Position numbers and translations under genes: made by a program. The notes beneath the pieces were generated by a model. The model was not told the origin of the DNA. It did no database searches and saw only the letters and a list, made by a program, of their open reading frames with translations. This document shows positions 1-8,267 of a stretch of 64,000 bases of DNA, piece after piece. How positions within the stretch are numbered: the stretch's first letter is position 1; every line of letters starts with the position of its first letter. Source of the DNA: Prauserella aidingensis (GTDB taxonomy: Bacteria > Actinomycetota > Actinomycetes > Mycobacteriales > Pseudonocardiaceae); contig NZ_JAMTCN010000005.1 of assembly GCF_024171865.1 (NCBI RefSeq), positions 62,001-126,000 of the forward strand, in the 5' to 3' direction.

Positions 1-5
1 TCACC

Positions 6-953
6 TCACGGGTGCGAGGTCAGGTAGCCGCCCATCGTCGTGAAGTACTCCGTGCCCGCGTACTCGGTGCCGTCCTCGGTGCGCACGCGTTCGATGCGCA
101 GCCCGCGGTTCCGGCCGAAGCGCGCGTCGGCGCCGGCGACGATCACGACGCCCTTGCCCTCGGGGTAGAAGATGCGTCCCGGGGTGCCGCCGTACGTGCC
201 GTCCGACACGGACGCCTCGATGATGCGGATCCGCTCTCCCTTGTGGAACGTGTACGCGTTCGGATAGGGGTCGGCCAGCGCGCGCACGAGCCGGTCGAGG
301 TCCTCGGCGGGCCACGTCCAGTCGATGCGGCTGTCCTCGAGCGAGCGCTTGTGGAAGAAGCTGGCCTTCGACCGGTCCTGCGGGGTCCAGTCGGTGCGGC
401 CCGCGGCGATGAACTCCAGTGCCTCGGACACGAGGGGTTCAATCAGGTCGACAGTGGCGTGGACCAGGTCGATCGCGGTGTCGCGCGGGCCGACCGCCAC
501 GGACTTCTGGCCGACGATCGGACCGGCGTCGAGCTCCTCGTTCATCATGTGGGCGGTCACGCCGACCTCGGGTTCGCCGTTGATGAGCGCCCAGATGATC
601 GGGGAGAACCCGGCGTAGGCGGGCAGCAGCGAGTCGTGGACGTTGAGCGTGCCGTGGGTCGGGAGGTTGTAGATCTCCGGCGGCAGCCAGGTGCGCCAGT
701 TGTTGGCGACGATCAGGTCGGGCTCGACCGCCCGGAGTTTCTCGACGAGCTCCGCGTCGGGCCGGTGCGCCAGGACCGCCTCGACGCCGTTGTCGACGGC
801 GAGGTCCTCGACCGAGTCGGCCAGGATGCGCTCGTAGGCGTGTTCGGACTTCGGATGCGTGACGACCATCGCCACCTCCACGTGCTCCGAATCGAGCAGC
901 GCACGCAGGGTGCGATGCCCCCACGTCTGGTAGCCGAACATGACGACCCGCAT
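6..953 (-). CDS. Formyltransferase, probable N5-hydroxyornithine formyltransferase of a siderophore pathway
   Basis: A 315-residue protein of the methionyl-tRNA formyltransferase fold. It should transfer formyl from N10-formyl-tetrahydrofolate. The catalytic triad is visible as NVHDSLLP (Asn104, His106) and ELDAGPI (Asp142). The rest resembles the Fmt C-terminal region. It is divergent from an ornithine N-monooxygenase and shares an iron-box-bearing intergenic region with it, so formylation of N5-hydroxyornithine (as CchA in coelichelin or Rft in rhodochelin) is far more likely than initiator-tRNA formylation. The start at 953 has GGAGG four bases upstream. An upstream in-frame Met at 998 lies inside the iron box and is less likely. 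The stop is at the window edge, so further siderophore genes such as an NRPS may lie to the left. Substrate is inferred. Confidence 0.85.
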   Translation of the reverse strand: MRVVMFGYQTWGHRTLRALLDSEHVEVAMVVTHPKSEHAYERILADSVEDLAVDNGVEAVLAHRPDAELVEKLRAVEPDLIVANNWRTWLPPEIYNLPTHGTLNVHDSLLPAYAGFSPIIWALINGEPEVGVTAHMMNEELDAGPIVGQKSVAVGPRDTAIDLVHATVDLIEPLVSEALEFIAAGRTDWTPQDRSKASFFHKRSLEDSRIDWTWPAEDLDRLVRALADPYPNAYTFHKGERIRIIEASVSDGTYGGTPGRIFYPEGKGVVIVAGADARFGRNRGLRIERVRTEDGTEYAGTEYFTTMGGYLTSHP

Positions 954-990
954 CGGTCCTCCGTAAACGTCGTGGGCGAAACGCGCCCAG

Positions 991-1009
991 TGAAGCAAGG
1001 CTTACCTAA
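991..1009 (-). promoter_or_regulatory. IdeR/DmdR1-type iron box for the formyltransferase
   Basis: On the minus strand the site reads TTAGGTAAGCCTTGCTTCA, 13 of 19 matches to the actinobacterial iron-box consensus TTAGGTTAGGCTAACCTAA with the left half intact. It lies about 38 bases before the formyltransferase start. Fe(II)-IdeR/DmdR would repress here when iron is sufficient. The match is mine and binding is not shown. Confidence 0.6.
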
Positions 1010-1074
1010 TGTGGCAAGGCCTTGTCGCGGAGTCGAGGATCACCCTCGAAAGGTCTAACTGAGGTGGACCTTAG

Positions 1075-1093
1075 TTAGGTTAGGGTAGCCTCT
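1075..1093 (+). promoter_or_regulatory. IdeR/DmdR1-type iron box for the ornithine monooxygenase
   Basis: TTAGGTTAGGGTAGCCTCT matches the iron-box consensus at 15 of 19 positions and lies 28 bases before the monooxygenase start. It is preceded by an overlapping TTAG half-unit at 1071. Together with the opposite-strand box at 991-1009 it makes the divergent intergenic region an iron-responsive switch. Confidence 0.75.
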
Positions 1094-1121
1094 GTCCGAC
1101 TGTCTCGGCGATAGGACTGGT

Positions 1122-2441
1122 ATGACACAGGGGCTCGCAGGCGATGTACCGGTGTACGACCTGATCGGGGTGGGCTTCGGGCCGTCGAACCTGGCTCTGG
1201 CCCTCGCCGTGGCCGAGTACAACGAGACCGCCGCCGAGCCGGTCGCGGCACACTTCGTCGAGAAGCAGGCCTCGTTCGGCTGGCACCGCGGCATGCTCAT
1301 CGACGACGCCACCATGCAGGTGTCGTTCCTCAAAGACCTCGTCACGCTGCGCAATCCCACGAGCCGGTTCAGCTTCCTGTCCTATGTGCACGAACGCGGA
1401 CGGCTCGTCGAGTTCGTCAACCACAAGACGCTGTTCCCGCTGCGGGCGGAGTTCCACGACTACTTCGAATGGTGCGCGGCGCGGGTCGCCGACATGGTCT
1501 CCTACGGCCGCGAGGTCGTCGCCGTCGAGCCCGTGTTCGACGGCGACGAGATCGCCTACGTCGACGTGCGCTCCGCGTGCGGAACGGTGCAGCGGGCGCG
1601 CAACGTCGTGCTGGCGACGGGACTGCGCCCGCGGGTGCCCGACGGCGCCGAACTGTCGGACCGCGTCTGGCACAACAGCGAACTGCTGCACCGGACACCG
1701 TCCGTGCCCGCCGACGCGCGGCGATTCGTCGTCGTCGGCGCGGGTCAGAGCGCGGCCGAGGTGACCGCCCACCTGCACTCGACGTTCCCCGACGCCGAGG
1801 TGTGCGCGGTGTTCTCGCGGTTCGGCTACAGCCCGTCCGACGACAGCCCGCTCGCCAACCGGATCTTCGACCCGGCGTCCGTCGACGAGTTCTACGACGC
1901 ACCGCAGGACGTCAAGGACCGGTTGATGGACTACCACGCCAACACGAACTACTCGGTCGTCGACCTGGAGCTCATCGAGGACCTGTACCGGCGGTTGTAC
2001 CGGGAGCGGGTGCTCGGCAGGGAGCGGCTGCGGTTCTTCCACGCTTCCCGCGCGACCGACGTGGTCGAGACCGCCGACGGCGTGCGGACGACCGTGGAAT
2101 CGCTCAGCACCGGGGAGAAATCGGTGCTCGACGCCGACGTCGTCGTGTACGCCACCGGCTACCGGCCCGCCGACGTCGACACCCAGCTCGACGGACTCGC
2201 ACCCCACGTCACGCGGGACGCCCACGGCAGGCCGCGCGTCGAGCGCGACTACCGCGTGCACGGCGCCGCCCTGTCGGCGGGCGTCTACCTGCAGGGCGGC
2301 GCCACCGAGCACACCCACGGCATCACGTCGTCGCTGCTGTCGAACAACGCGATCCGCTCCGGTGAGATCCTCGACTCCGTGGTGCAGCGCCGTCACTCGC
2401 AGGTGGCGGCCGAGTTCGCCGTCAGCGGGTGCGAGGCATGA
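1122..2441 (+). CDS. L-ornithine/L-lysine N-monooxygenase (SidA/IucD/PvdA family)
   Basis: A 439-residue flavin-dependent N-hydroxylating monooxygenase. It uses FAD, NADPH and oxygen to hydroxylate the side-chain amine of ornithine (or lysine), the first step of hydroxamate siderophore assembly. Visible motifs are the FAD-binding [12 protein letters not shown] near residue 16, the substrate region [14 protein letters not shown] near 68, the NADPH-binding [10 protein letters not shown] near 204, and the C-terminal ATGYRP near 343. Length is normal for the family. It is preceded by an iron box and followed after 52 bases by an MbtH-like gene. The neighbouring formyltransferase suggests the product becomes N5-formyl-N5-hydroxyornithine. 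Ornithine rather than lysine is inferred from that context. Confidence 0.93.
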   Translation: MTQGLAGDVPVYDLIGVGFGPSNLALALAVAEYNETAAEPVAAHFVEKQASFGWHRGMLIDDATMQVSFLKDLVTLRNPTSRFSFLSYVHERGRLVEFVNHKTLFPLRAEFHDYFEWCAARVADMVSYGREVVAVEPVFDGDEIAYVDVRSACGTVQRARNVVLATGLRPRVPDGAELSDRVWHNSELLHRTPSVPADARRFVVVGAGQSAAEVTAHLHSTFPDAEVCAVFSRFGYSPSDDSPLANRIFDPASVDEFYDAPQDVKDRLMDYHANTNYSVVDLELIEDLYRRLYRERVLGRERLRFFHASRATDVVETADGVRTTVESLSTGEKSVLDADVVVYATGYRPADVDTQLDGLAPHVTRDAHGRPRVERDYRVHGAALSAGVYLQGGATEHTHGITSSLLSNNAIRSGEILDSVVQRRHSQVAAEFAVSGCEA

Positions 2442-2493
2442 GGATCGACGCAGCGGCGACCGAGAACCGCCCACCGACGATGAGGAGTCACCG

Positions 2494-2685
2494 ATGAACC
2501 CGTTCGAGGACGACGAAGGCCGGTTCTACGTGCTGGTCAACGACGAGGAGCAGCATTCGCTGTGGCCGTCGTTCGTGGACGTTCCCGCAGGCTGGCGCGT
2601 GGTGTTCGGCGAGGACACCCGCGAGGCCTGCCTGCGTTACGTCGACGCCGAGTGGACCGACCTGCGCCCCGCGAGCATTCGCTAG
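2494..2685 (+). CDS. MbtH-like NRPS accessory protein
   Basis: A 63-residue protein with the complete MbtH signature: [24 protein letters not shown] at the N-terminus, then [20 protein letters not shown] and WTDLRP. The three conserved tryptophans are present. MbtH proteins bind and activate NRPS adenylation domains, so this implies an NRPS for the siderophore, which is not in the window. The start at 2494 has GAGGAG seven bases upstream; a longer open frame upstream has no signal. It lies 52 bases after the monooxygenase stop and is probably cotranscribed with it. Confidence 0.93.
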   Translation: MNPFEDDEGRFYVLVNDEEQHSLWPSFVDVPAGWRVVFGEDTREACLRYVDAEWTDLRPASIR

Positions 2686-2696
2686 TTCGGTGCCCG

Positions 2697-3011
2697 TCAG
2701 CTCACGGCCTTCAGGCCCACGACGCAGCCGATGATGCCGACGAGGAACAGCACCTTCAGCGGGGAGATCGTCTCGTCGCCGGTCGCCATGGCGTAGACCA
2801 CCGTGCCGACGGCACCGACCGCCACCCACACCGCGTACGACGTGCCGGTCGGCAGGTCCCGCATCGCGTACGCGAGTCCGCCCATGCTCACCGCCAACCC
2901 GGCGAAGAACACCACCGACGGCCACAGTCTCGTGAACCCGGCGGTCTTGCCCAGCGCGGTCGCCCAGACGGCTTCGAACAGTCCCGACACGACCAGGATC
3001 AGCCACGACAT
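2697..3011 (-). CDS. gdx: Guanidinium exporter of the SMR family (Gdx/SugE-like)
   Basis: A 104-residue, four-helix small multidrug-resistance protein. The conserved membrane glutamate is Glu13 (SGLFEAVWATAL), and the family signature LPTGTSYAVWVAVGAVGT follows near residue 54. It is closest to the SugE/Gdx subgroup, which exports guanidinium in exchange for protons, rather than EmrE. This is supported by a guanidine-III riboswitch immediately upstream. The start at 3011 has AAAGGGG as ribosome binding site; upstream in-frame codons overlap the riboswitch. The gene converges on the MbtH-like gene, with stop codons 11 bases apart. Confidence 0.92.
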   Translation of the reverse strand: MSWLILVVSGLFEAVWATALGKTAGFTRLWPSVVFFAGLAVSMGGLAYAMRDLPTGTSYAVWVAVGAVGTVVYAMATGDETISPLKVLFLVGIIGCVVGLKAVS

Positions 3012-3025
3012 GACAGGCCCCTTTC

Positions 3026-3069
3026 GACGGCCGTCTTGTCGCGCTTCCGGGTACGGCTCCCTCGTCCGG
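3026..3069 (-). promoter_or_regulatory. Guanidine-III (ykkC-III) riboswitch
   Basis: On the minus strand the leader contains the segments CCGGACGAGG, GCCGTACCCGG and ACAAGACGG in that order and spacing. These match the class III guanidine riboswitch known from Thermobifida fusca almost base for base. The 3' segment GACGGCC is followed by the AAAGGGG ribosome binding site of the exporter, so ligand-dependent exposure of that site (translational control) is the likely mechanism. The downstream gene is the expected target for this class. Class assignment rests on recalled consensus, not a covariance search. Confidence 0.88.
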
Positions 3070-3098
3070 GAACCCTGATTCGGGTTCTGCATCCGGTT

Positions 3099-3752
3099 CT
3101 ACAGATTCGCGGCCGTCATGGCAGCGATCCCGATCACCATGGTGCTCGACACCACAGCGGTGCCCAGACGCCCGCGTGGACCGGAGACCCTCCGCCCCAG
3201 CGCCGAACCGGCGGACGCCAGCGTCAGCTGCCAGCTCGCCGACGCCGCGAACGCCGCGACGACGAACACCGCCGACCGGGCAGGCCCGTCGAGGTCGGCG
3301 CCGTCGCCGAGGATCAGTGCCGTGAAGTAGGTGACCGTCGTCGGGTTGAGGCCGGTGAGTGCCAGGAGCGCCAGGTAGGCGTGCCCGGGCGTCGCCGGTG
3401 TGCCGCGCAGCGGTTCGGCCGGGCGCCCGTCCGCGTGCCGCCGGTGTGCGGCGATCGCCGAGCCCCCGATCACCCCGGCGATCACCACCAGCACCACCGC
3501 GGACGTCCACCGCAGCGGTGTCGCCACGGGCTGTAGGACGTCCGCCACGGCGCGCCCGCCCACCACGGCCAGCAACGCGTATCCGCCGTCCGCGGTCGCG
3601 ACCCCGAGAGCCGCCGCCACCGCGACGCGCCGTCGGCTGTGGGCCGCGAGGGTGACCAGGTACGCGCCGACCGCGCCGACGGGGATCGCGATGCCGTATC
3701 CCGCGGCGAGGCCGGCCAGCAGTGCCCCGCCCACAGCGGAACCGCCGGTCAT
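3099..3752 (-). CDS. LysE/ArgO family amino-acid exporter
   Basis: A 217-residue protein with about six hydrophobic segments and LysE-family motifs: GYGIAIPVGAVGAYLVTLAA near the N-terminus (P-G-A region), LTGLNPTTVTYF near residue 130, and a final VVSSTMVIGIAAMTAANL helix. LysE proteins export basic or other amino acids by proton exchange. The start ATG at 3752 begins MTGGSAVGGALLAGLAAGYG. It is in tandem with the guanidinium exporter gene 87 bases ahead on the same strand, but the riboswitch between them suggests separate control. No LysG-type regulator is adjacent. Substrate cannot be deduced. In mycobacteria a LysE gene sits between ybjN and gpm1; here that slot is empty. Confidence 0.85.
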   Translation of the reverse strand: MTGGSAVGGALLAGLAAGYGIAIPVGAVGAYLVTLAAHSRRRVAVAAALGVATADGGYALLAVVGGRAVADVLQPVATPLRWTSAVVLVVIAGVIGGSAIAAHRRHADGRPAEPLRGTPATPGHAYLALLALTGLNPTTVTYFTALILGDGADLDGPARSAVFVVAAFAASASWQLTLASAGSALGRRVSGPRGRLGTAVVSSTMVIGIAAMTAANL

Positions 3753-4100
3753 CGTCGCGTGGCGGTCGACCTCCCGTCGTGCTGCCGCTGTCGCTGCGCC
3801 ACGACGCCTCGCGCGCACGGCACGTCGTCGGCGGGCACACCGTGGCGCGGGAGGCCGCCGACGGGGACACCGTCGGGAAATGCCGGGCGGAACGCGGTAC
3901 GTGGCCAGGTCATGCGCGCACCCTGTACGCCCGCTGCCGTCCGGTGCAACGGATTTTCGCGGCCCCGTCCCCGTCCCCGGTCCCGGCCCCGGCCACCCCG
4001 GTTCCGGCTCCGGCCCCGGCCACCCCGGTCCTGGCCCCGACCCCGGAACCGGCATCGGGAACGGCCCGAGCGCAGGCACGCGCGCTCGAGCCCCCGGATG
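3753..4100. other. Non-coding stretch with C-rich imperfect repeat
   Basis: No credible gene is seen. The left part (3753-3955) is GC-rich without a ribosome binding site or protein similarity. From 3958 to about 4060 the plus strand is a degenerate C-rich repeat (units near CCCCGGCCCCGGCCA, period 6-12). It runs into the 21-bp array beginning at 4101. Confidence 0.6.
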
Positions 4101-4193
4101 CACAACACGCACCCCCGAATCCGCAACACGCACCCCCGGATCCGCAACACGGGCTCCCGAATCCGCAACACGCGCCCCGGGATCCGCAACACG
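4101..4193 (+). repeat. 21-bp tandem array A (5 units, CGCAACACG core)
   Basis: Cores begin at 4101 (CACAACACG), 4122, 4143, 4164 and 4185, exactly 21 bases apart. The 12-nt linkers resemble GCACCCCCGAAT or GGCTCCCGAATC. The array ends 40 bases before the iron box of the FecCD operon, so it lies in that operon's upstream region. Confidence 0.95.
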
Positions 4194-4232
4194 GCGTTGC
4201 GTGGGGAGACACACGTCGTGGCGCGTCACCCG

Positions 4233-4251
4233 ATTGGTTAGCCTCACCTTA
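4233..4251 (-). promoter_or_regulatory. IdeR/DmdR1-type iron box overlapping the FecCD start
   Basis: On the minus strand the site reads TAAGGTGAGGCTAACCAAT, 15 of 19 matches to the iron-box consensus. It ends on the A of the ATG at 4251. On the plus strand TAGCCT at 4239-4244 lies six bases before the ATG, so the transcript may be leaderless with the repressor box covering the -10 region and start point. Confidence 0.75.
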
Positions 4252-5417
4252 TGTCGTCGACCGCCGGAGCCGAGCCCGGAGCCCGCACCTCGTCGGGCAC
4301 ACGCGCCGCCGGCAGCGCTCCCACCACGGGCGGAGCGGCCCCCACCACGGGCGGAGCGGGTCCCACCACGGGAGGAGGGGCTCCCACGGACGGGGCGGCC
4401 ACCCGTGGCCCGACCGCACGGGGGACCGTCGCACGCGGTGTCGGGTTGCTGGTGGCGGCCGGGGTGCTGGTGCTTCTCGCGCTGGCGAGCGTGTGGTTCG
4501 GGTCGAAGGGCATTCCCTTCCTGCAGACGTGGGACCTGCTGTGGCACGCCGACGGATCGGACGCGTCCGTGGTGATCCACGAGTACCGCATCCCGCGCAC
4601 GATCCTCGCCGTGCTCGTCGGTGCGAGCCTCGGCCTCGCGGGCGCGCTCATGCAGGCGCTCACCCGCAACCCGCTCGCCGACCCCGGCCTGCTCGGCATC
4701 ACGATGGGCGCCTCGACCGGTGTCGCACTGGCACTGACGTACCTGGGCATCACGACCGTGCTCGGCTACGTGTGGCTCGCGTTCGCGGGAGCCGCCGTCG
4801 CGAGCGTCGTCGTCTACGCGCTCGGCAGCGCGGGCGCGCGGAATGCCACGCCCGAACGGCTCGTGGTCGCCGGTGCCGCCGTCACCGCGGTGCTGTTCGC
4901 CGTCAACAGCGGGCTCATGCTCACGGCGCCGGACGCGTTCGAGGAGTTCCGGCGCTGGCAGGTCGGGTCGCTGTCCGGCCGCTACTACGACGTCCTGATG
5001 CCCGTGCTGCCGTTCATGGCCGTCGGCGTCGTGGCGGCGCTGCTGCTGATGCGCCCGCTCAACGCCCTCGCCATGGGTGACGACCTCGGCCGCGCGCTGG
5101 GCGCTCACCCGGACCGCATCCGCATCGCCGGGGCCGTCGCGATCACCCTGCTGTGCGGTGCCGCCACGGCCGCCGTCGGGCCGATCGGGTTCGTCGGCCT
5201 CGCGGTGCCGCACGTCGCCCGGTTCCTCGCCGGACCCGATCAGCGCTGGGTGCTGCCGTACTCGCTAGTGCTCGCGCCCGTGCTGCTCGTCGGAGCCGAC
5301 CTGGTGGGCCGCGTCGTCGCACCGCCCGCGGAGATCCAGGTCGGCATCGTCACGGCGGTCGTCGGTGTGCCGGTGTTCCTCGTCCTGTGCCGCAAGCGAA
5401 AGCTGACGTCCCTGTGA
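4251..5417 (+). CDS. FecCD-family iron-siderophore ABC permease, first subunit
   Basis: A 388-residue polytopic membrane protein of the FecCD (BtuC) family. It forms half of the membrane channel importing ferric siderophores. After a low-complexity N-terminus of about 55 residues rich in APTTGGA-type repeats come about nine to ten hydrophobic helices. Family motifs include EYRIPRTILAVLVGASLG and GALMQALTRNPLADPGLLGI near residue 135, and FVGLAVPHVARFLAG near 315. It overlaps the second permease by a GTGA. The iron box at the start indicates iron repression. No substrate-binding lipoprotein gene is in the window. Confidence 0.94.
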   Translation: MSSTAGAEPGARTSSGTRAAGSAPTTGGAAPTTGGAGPTTGGGAPTDGAATRGPTARGTVARGVGLLVAAGVLVLLALASVWFGSKGIPFLQTWDLLWHADGSDASVVIHEYRIPRTILAVLVGASLGLAGALMQALTRNPLADPGLLGITMGASTGVALALTYLGITTVLGYVWLAFAGAAVASVVVYALGSAGARNATPERLVVAGAAVTAVLFAVNSGLMLTAPDAFEEFRRWQVGSLSGRYYDVLMPVLPFMAVGVVAALLLMRPLNALAMGDDLGRALGAHPDRIRIAGAVAITLLCGAATAAVGPIGFVGLAVPHVARFLAGPDQRWVLPYSLVLAPVLLVGADLVGRVVAPPAEIQVGIVTAVVGVPVFLVLCRKRKLTSL

Positions 5418-6538
5418 CCCCGCCGACGACCACCGACCCCGAAGCCCCCGACGCCACGGAACCGACGACTTCCGGTCCGCGGCGGGCAGGATCCGGGCCC
5501 GTCACCGGCCGCGTCGTCCGTGCGGGCGGCCTGTCGCTGCGCCTCGCGCCGCGCACCCTCACCGTCGCCGTCGTCGTCGCGGTGCTGCTGGCCGCCGTCA
5601 TGATCGTGACGCTCACCGCGGGCGAGTACTCACTGACCCTCGGCCAGGTGCTCGCCTCCCTCGCGGGCCGCGGCGACGAGACGGGTGACTTCGTCGTCTA
5701 CACGCTGATGCTGCCGCGACTGCTGGTGGCCGTGCTCGTGGGCGCGATGCTCGCCGTGAGCGGCGGGATCCTGCAGACCGTCACCCGCAACTCGCTGGGC
5801 AGCCCCGACGTCATCGGGTTCACCAGCGCGGCGGCCACCGGTGCGCTCGTCGTCATCACGGTGCTGGGCGGCACGATGCTGCAGGTCTCGCTCGGCGCGC
5901 TGGTCGGCGGCATCGTCGCGGCGCTGCTGATCTACGTGCTCGCCTACCACCGCGGCGTGAGCGGGCTGCGGTTCGTGCTGATGGGAATCGGCATCAACGC
6001 GCTCGCCGTCGCCGCGAACTCGTTCCTCATCACGCGCGCGAGCCTGCACGACGCCCTCACCGCGCAGGCGTGGCTCGTCGGCAGCGTCAACTCACGCGGC
6101 TGGGAACACGTCGTCGCGGCCGCCGTCACCCTGGCCGTGCTGCTGCCGGTGGCGCTGTCGCGGACGCGGTCGCTGTCGATGATGGAACTGGGCGACGACA
6201 CCGCGAGCGCGCTCGGCGTGCGCACGGGGCGCGACCGGACGGTGCTGATCGGCGTGAGCGTGCTGCTCGCGGCGTTCGCCGTGGCCGCGGCGGGTCCGAT
6301 CACGTTCGTCGCCCTCGCCGCACCGCAGCTCACCCGCAGGCTCACGCGCGCGTCGGCGCCCGGCCTGGTGACGACCGCGCTCGTCGGGGCACTGCTGCTG
6401 GCCACGGGAGACCTGCTGGTGCAGCAGCTGTTCCCCGCGGCGCAACTGCCCGTCGGAACGGCCACGGGCTGTGTCGGCGGGCTCTACTTGATCTGGCTGC
6501 TGGCGTCGGAATGGCGCGGAAAGGGCAGGTACGCATGA
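5414..6538 (+). CDS. FecCD-family iron-siderophore ABC permease, second subunit
   Basis: A 374-residue membrane protein pairing with the preceding permease. The GTG start at 5414 overlaps the previous stop (GTGA), implying translational coupling. The first 45 residues are Pro/Thr-rich. Motifs are LPRLLVAVLVGAMLAVSGG, GGILQTVTRNSLGSPDVIGF, and FVALAAPQLTRRLTR, which contacts the ATPase. The C-terminus overlaps the ATPase start by ATGA at 6535. Import of the ferric form of the locally made siderophore is inferred. Confidence 0.94.
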   Translation: MTPPTTTDPEAPDATEPTTSGPRRAGSGPVTGRVVRAGGLSLRLAPRTLTVAVVVAVLLAAVMIVTLTAGEYSLTLGQVLASLAGRGDETGDFVVYTLMLPRLLVAVLVGAMLAVSGGILQTVTRNSLGSPDVIGFTSAAATGALVVITVLGGTMLQVSLGALVGGIVAALLIYVLAYHRGVSGLRFVLMGIGINALAVAANSFLITRASLHDALTAQAWLVGSVNSRGWEHVVAAAVTLAVLLPVALSRTRSLSMMELGDDTASALGVRTGRDRTVLIGVSVLLAAFAVAAAGPITFVALAAPQLTRRLTRASAPGLVTTALVGALLLATGDLLVQQLFPAAQLPVGTATGCVGGLYLIWLLASEWRGKGRYA

Positions 6539-7410
6539 CGAGGCTGCGCGCCGAGGACCTCACGCTCGCCTACGACCAGGCGACCGTCGCGAAGGGACTG
6601 TCCGTCGACATCCCCGACGGGTCGTTCACCGTGATCATCGGCCCCAACGCGTGCGGCAAGTCGACGCTGCTCAAGGCACTCGCACGGATGCTGAAACCCC
6701 AGGCGGGCGCGGTGCACCTCGACGGCAAGGCGATCACGTCGCAGCGGTCGAAGGACGTCGCCAAGCGGCTCGGCCTGCTGCCGCAGTCGTCGACCGCGCC
6801 GGGCGGCATCACCGTCGGCGACCTGGTCGCCCGCGGCCGGTACCCGCACCAGAGCGTGCTCCGGCAGTGGTCGGCCGAGGACGAGGCGGTCGTCGCCGAG
6901 TCGATGCGGCTCACCGGTGTCGCGGGACTGGCCGAGCGGGTCGTCGACGAACTGTCCGGCGGCCAACGGCAACGCGTGTGGCTGGCGATGGTGCTGGCCC
7001 AGCAGACGCCGATCCTGCTGCTCGACGAGCCGACGACGTTCCTCGACATCGCCCACCAGCTCGAGGTCCTCGACCTGTGCGCCGACCTCCACGACGACGG
7101 CGAGCACACCCTCGTCGCCGTGCTGCACGACCTCAACCAGGCGTGCCGCTACGCCACGCACCTCGTCGTCATGCGTCCCGGCGGGGTCGTCGCCGCGCAG
7201 GGCGAGCCGTCGGAGATCGTCACCGCCGACCTCGTCGAGGACGTGTTCGGCCTGTCGTGCCGCGTCATCGACGACCCCGAGACCGGCACGCCGATGATCG
7301 TCCCCGCGGCCCGCACCACCCGGTCCGAGTCGGCGGCACGGGAAGGGCTGGAGCCACGGGCGTCACAGCACCATGGTCCGGTTGCCGTGCACGAGGACGC
7401 GACCCTCTAG
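6535..7410 (+). CDS. Iron-siderophore ABC transporter ATP-binding protein (FepC-like)
   Basis: A 291-residue ATPase. Walker A is GPNACGKST near residue 38, the Q-loop is LPQSS, the signature is LSGGQRQR near 140, Walker B is ILLLDEPTTFLD near 160, and the switch histidine is in VLHDLNQA. Full-length FepC/FhuC class enzyme that powers the two FecCD permeases. The C-terminus extends about 25 residues past the usual end. Its last 48 bases overlap the convergent purU gene. Confidence 0.95.
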   Translation: MTRLRAEDLTLAYDQATVAKGLSVDIPDGSFTVIIGPNACGKSTLLKALARMLKPQAGAVHLDGKAITSQRSKDVAKRLGLLPQSSTAPGGITVGDLVARGRYPHQSVLRQWSAEDEAVVAESMRLTGVAGLAERVVDELSGGQRQRVWLAMVLAQQTPILLLDEPTTFLDIAHQLEVLDLCADLHDDGEHTLVAVLHDLNQACRYATHLVVMRPGGVVAAQGEPSEIVTADLVEDVFGLSCRVIDDPETGTPMIVPAARTTRSESAAREGLEPRASQHHGPVAVHEDATL

Positions 7411-8238
7411 GTGCCACCGCAGGCCGCGCGAGAGCGTGACCTTCTCGACGTCGCGGCCCTTGCGGATCAGGTCGTCGACCGAATCGGTGTGGTCGACCCG
7501 CATCACGTCCTGCTCGATGATCGGCCCCGCGTCGAGGTCGGCCGTCACGTAGTGGCACGTCGCGCCGACGAGCTTCACCCCGCGCTGGTGCGCCTGGTGG
7601 TACGGGCGCGCGCCGACGAACGACGGCAGGAAGCTGTGGTGGATGTTGATCGCCCGGCCCGCCCACGCCTCGCACAGCTCCGGCGGCAGGATCTGCATGA
7701 ACCGCGCCAACACCACCGCGTGCGGATCGTGGGAGTCGACCAGCTGCGCCACCTGCGCGAACGCCTCGGACTTCGACTCCGCGTCCGTGCCGAACGGCAC
7801 GTGGTGGAACGGGATCCCGTGCGCACGCGTGATGTCGGCGAGGTGCTCGTGGTTGCCGATCACCGCGGCGACGTCGACGTCCAGCTCCCCGGAGGCGACC
7901 CGCCCCAGCAGGTCGTACAGGCAGTGGCCCTCCTTCGACACGAGGATCACCACGCGCCTGCGTTCGGCGCTGTCGAGGACCTTCCAGTCGGCCTCCGCGC
8001 CCAGCGACCGCGCGATACCCGCGAACCGCGCGCGCAGCTCGTCGATCTCGAACGGGATCGACTCGGCCGTCACCACCTGCCGGGTGAAGAACCATCCCGT
8101 GTCCGGGTCGGTGTGATAGGCCGAATCGGTGATCCAGCCGCCCAGTTCGGCGAGGAACGACGAGATGCGGGCGATGATCCCCGTGCGGTCGGGGCAGCCG
8201 AACTTGATGACGTACTTACGCGTATCGGGCACGGCCAC
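7363..8238 (-). CDS. purU: Formyltetrahydrofolate deformylase
   Basis: A 291-residue enzyme hydrolysing 10-formyl-THF to THF and formate. An N-terminal ACT domain (residues 8-85, FGCPDRTGIIARISSFLAEL) precedes a formyltransferase-fold catalytic domain with INIHHSFLPSF (Asn and His of the triad) and ADLDAGPIIEQD (Asp). Length is normal. It is convergent with the siderophore ATPase and overlaps it by 48 bases. It could balance the C1 pool also used by the hydroxyornithine formyltransferase, though nothing links their regulation. Confidence 0.95.
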   Translation of the reverse strand: MAVPDTRKYVIKFGCPDRTGIIARISSFLAELGGWITDSAYHTDPDTGWFFTRQVVTAESIPFEIDELRARFAGIARSLGAEADWKVLDSAERRRVVILVSKEGHCLYDLLGRVASGELDVDVAAVIGNHEHLADITRAHGIPFHHVPFGTDAESKSEAFAQVAQLVDSHDPHAVVLARFMQILPPELCEAWAGRAINIHHSFLPSFVGARPYHQAHQRGVKLVGATCHYVTADLDAGPIIEQDVMRVDHTDSVDDLIRKGRDVEKVTLSRGLRWHLEGRVLVHGNRTMVL

Positions 8239-8267
8239 CCATTATCCGCCGCCGGTGTTCGCGCTGG

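Noticed and set aside
954-998. Upstream in-frame start of the formyltransferase at 998
   Set aside because: It lies inside the iron box and lacks a ribosome binding site, whereas Met at 953 has GGAGG at proper spacing.
4098-4200. Array A as part of a plus-strand protein leading into the permease
   Set aside because: All three plus frames are open through the repeat because its period is a multiple of three without stops. None has a start signal or joins the permease frame sensibly, and the iron box and likely leaderless start at 4251 separate them.
3099-5213. 704-codon frame extending the LysE gene into the FecCD gene
   Set aside because: The family alignment begins at MTGGSAVGG (3752). The upstream part is antisense to the permease and crosses array A.
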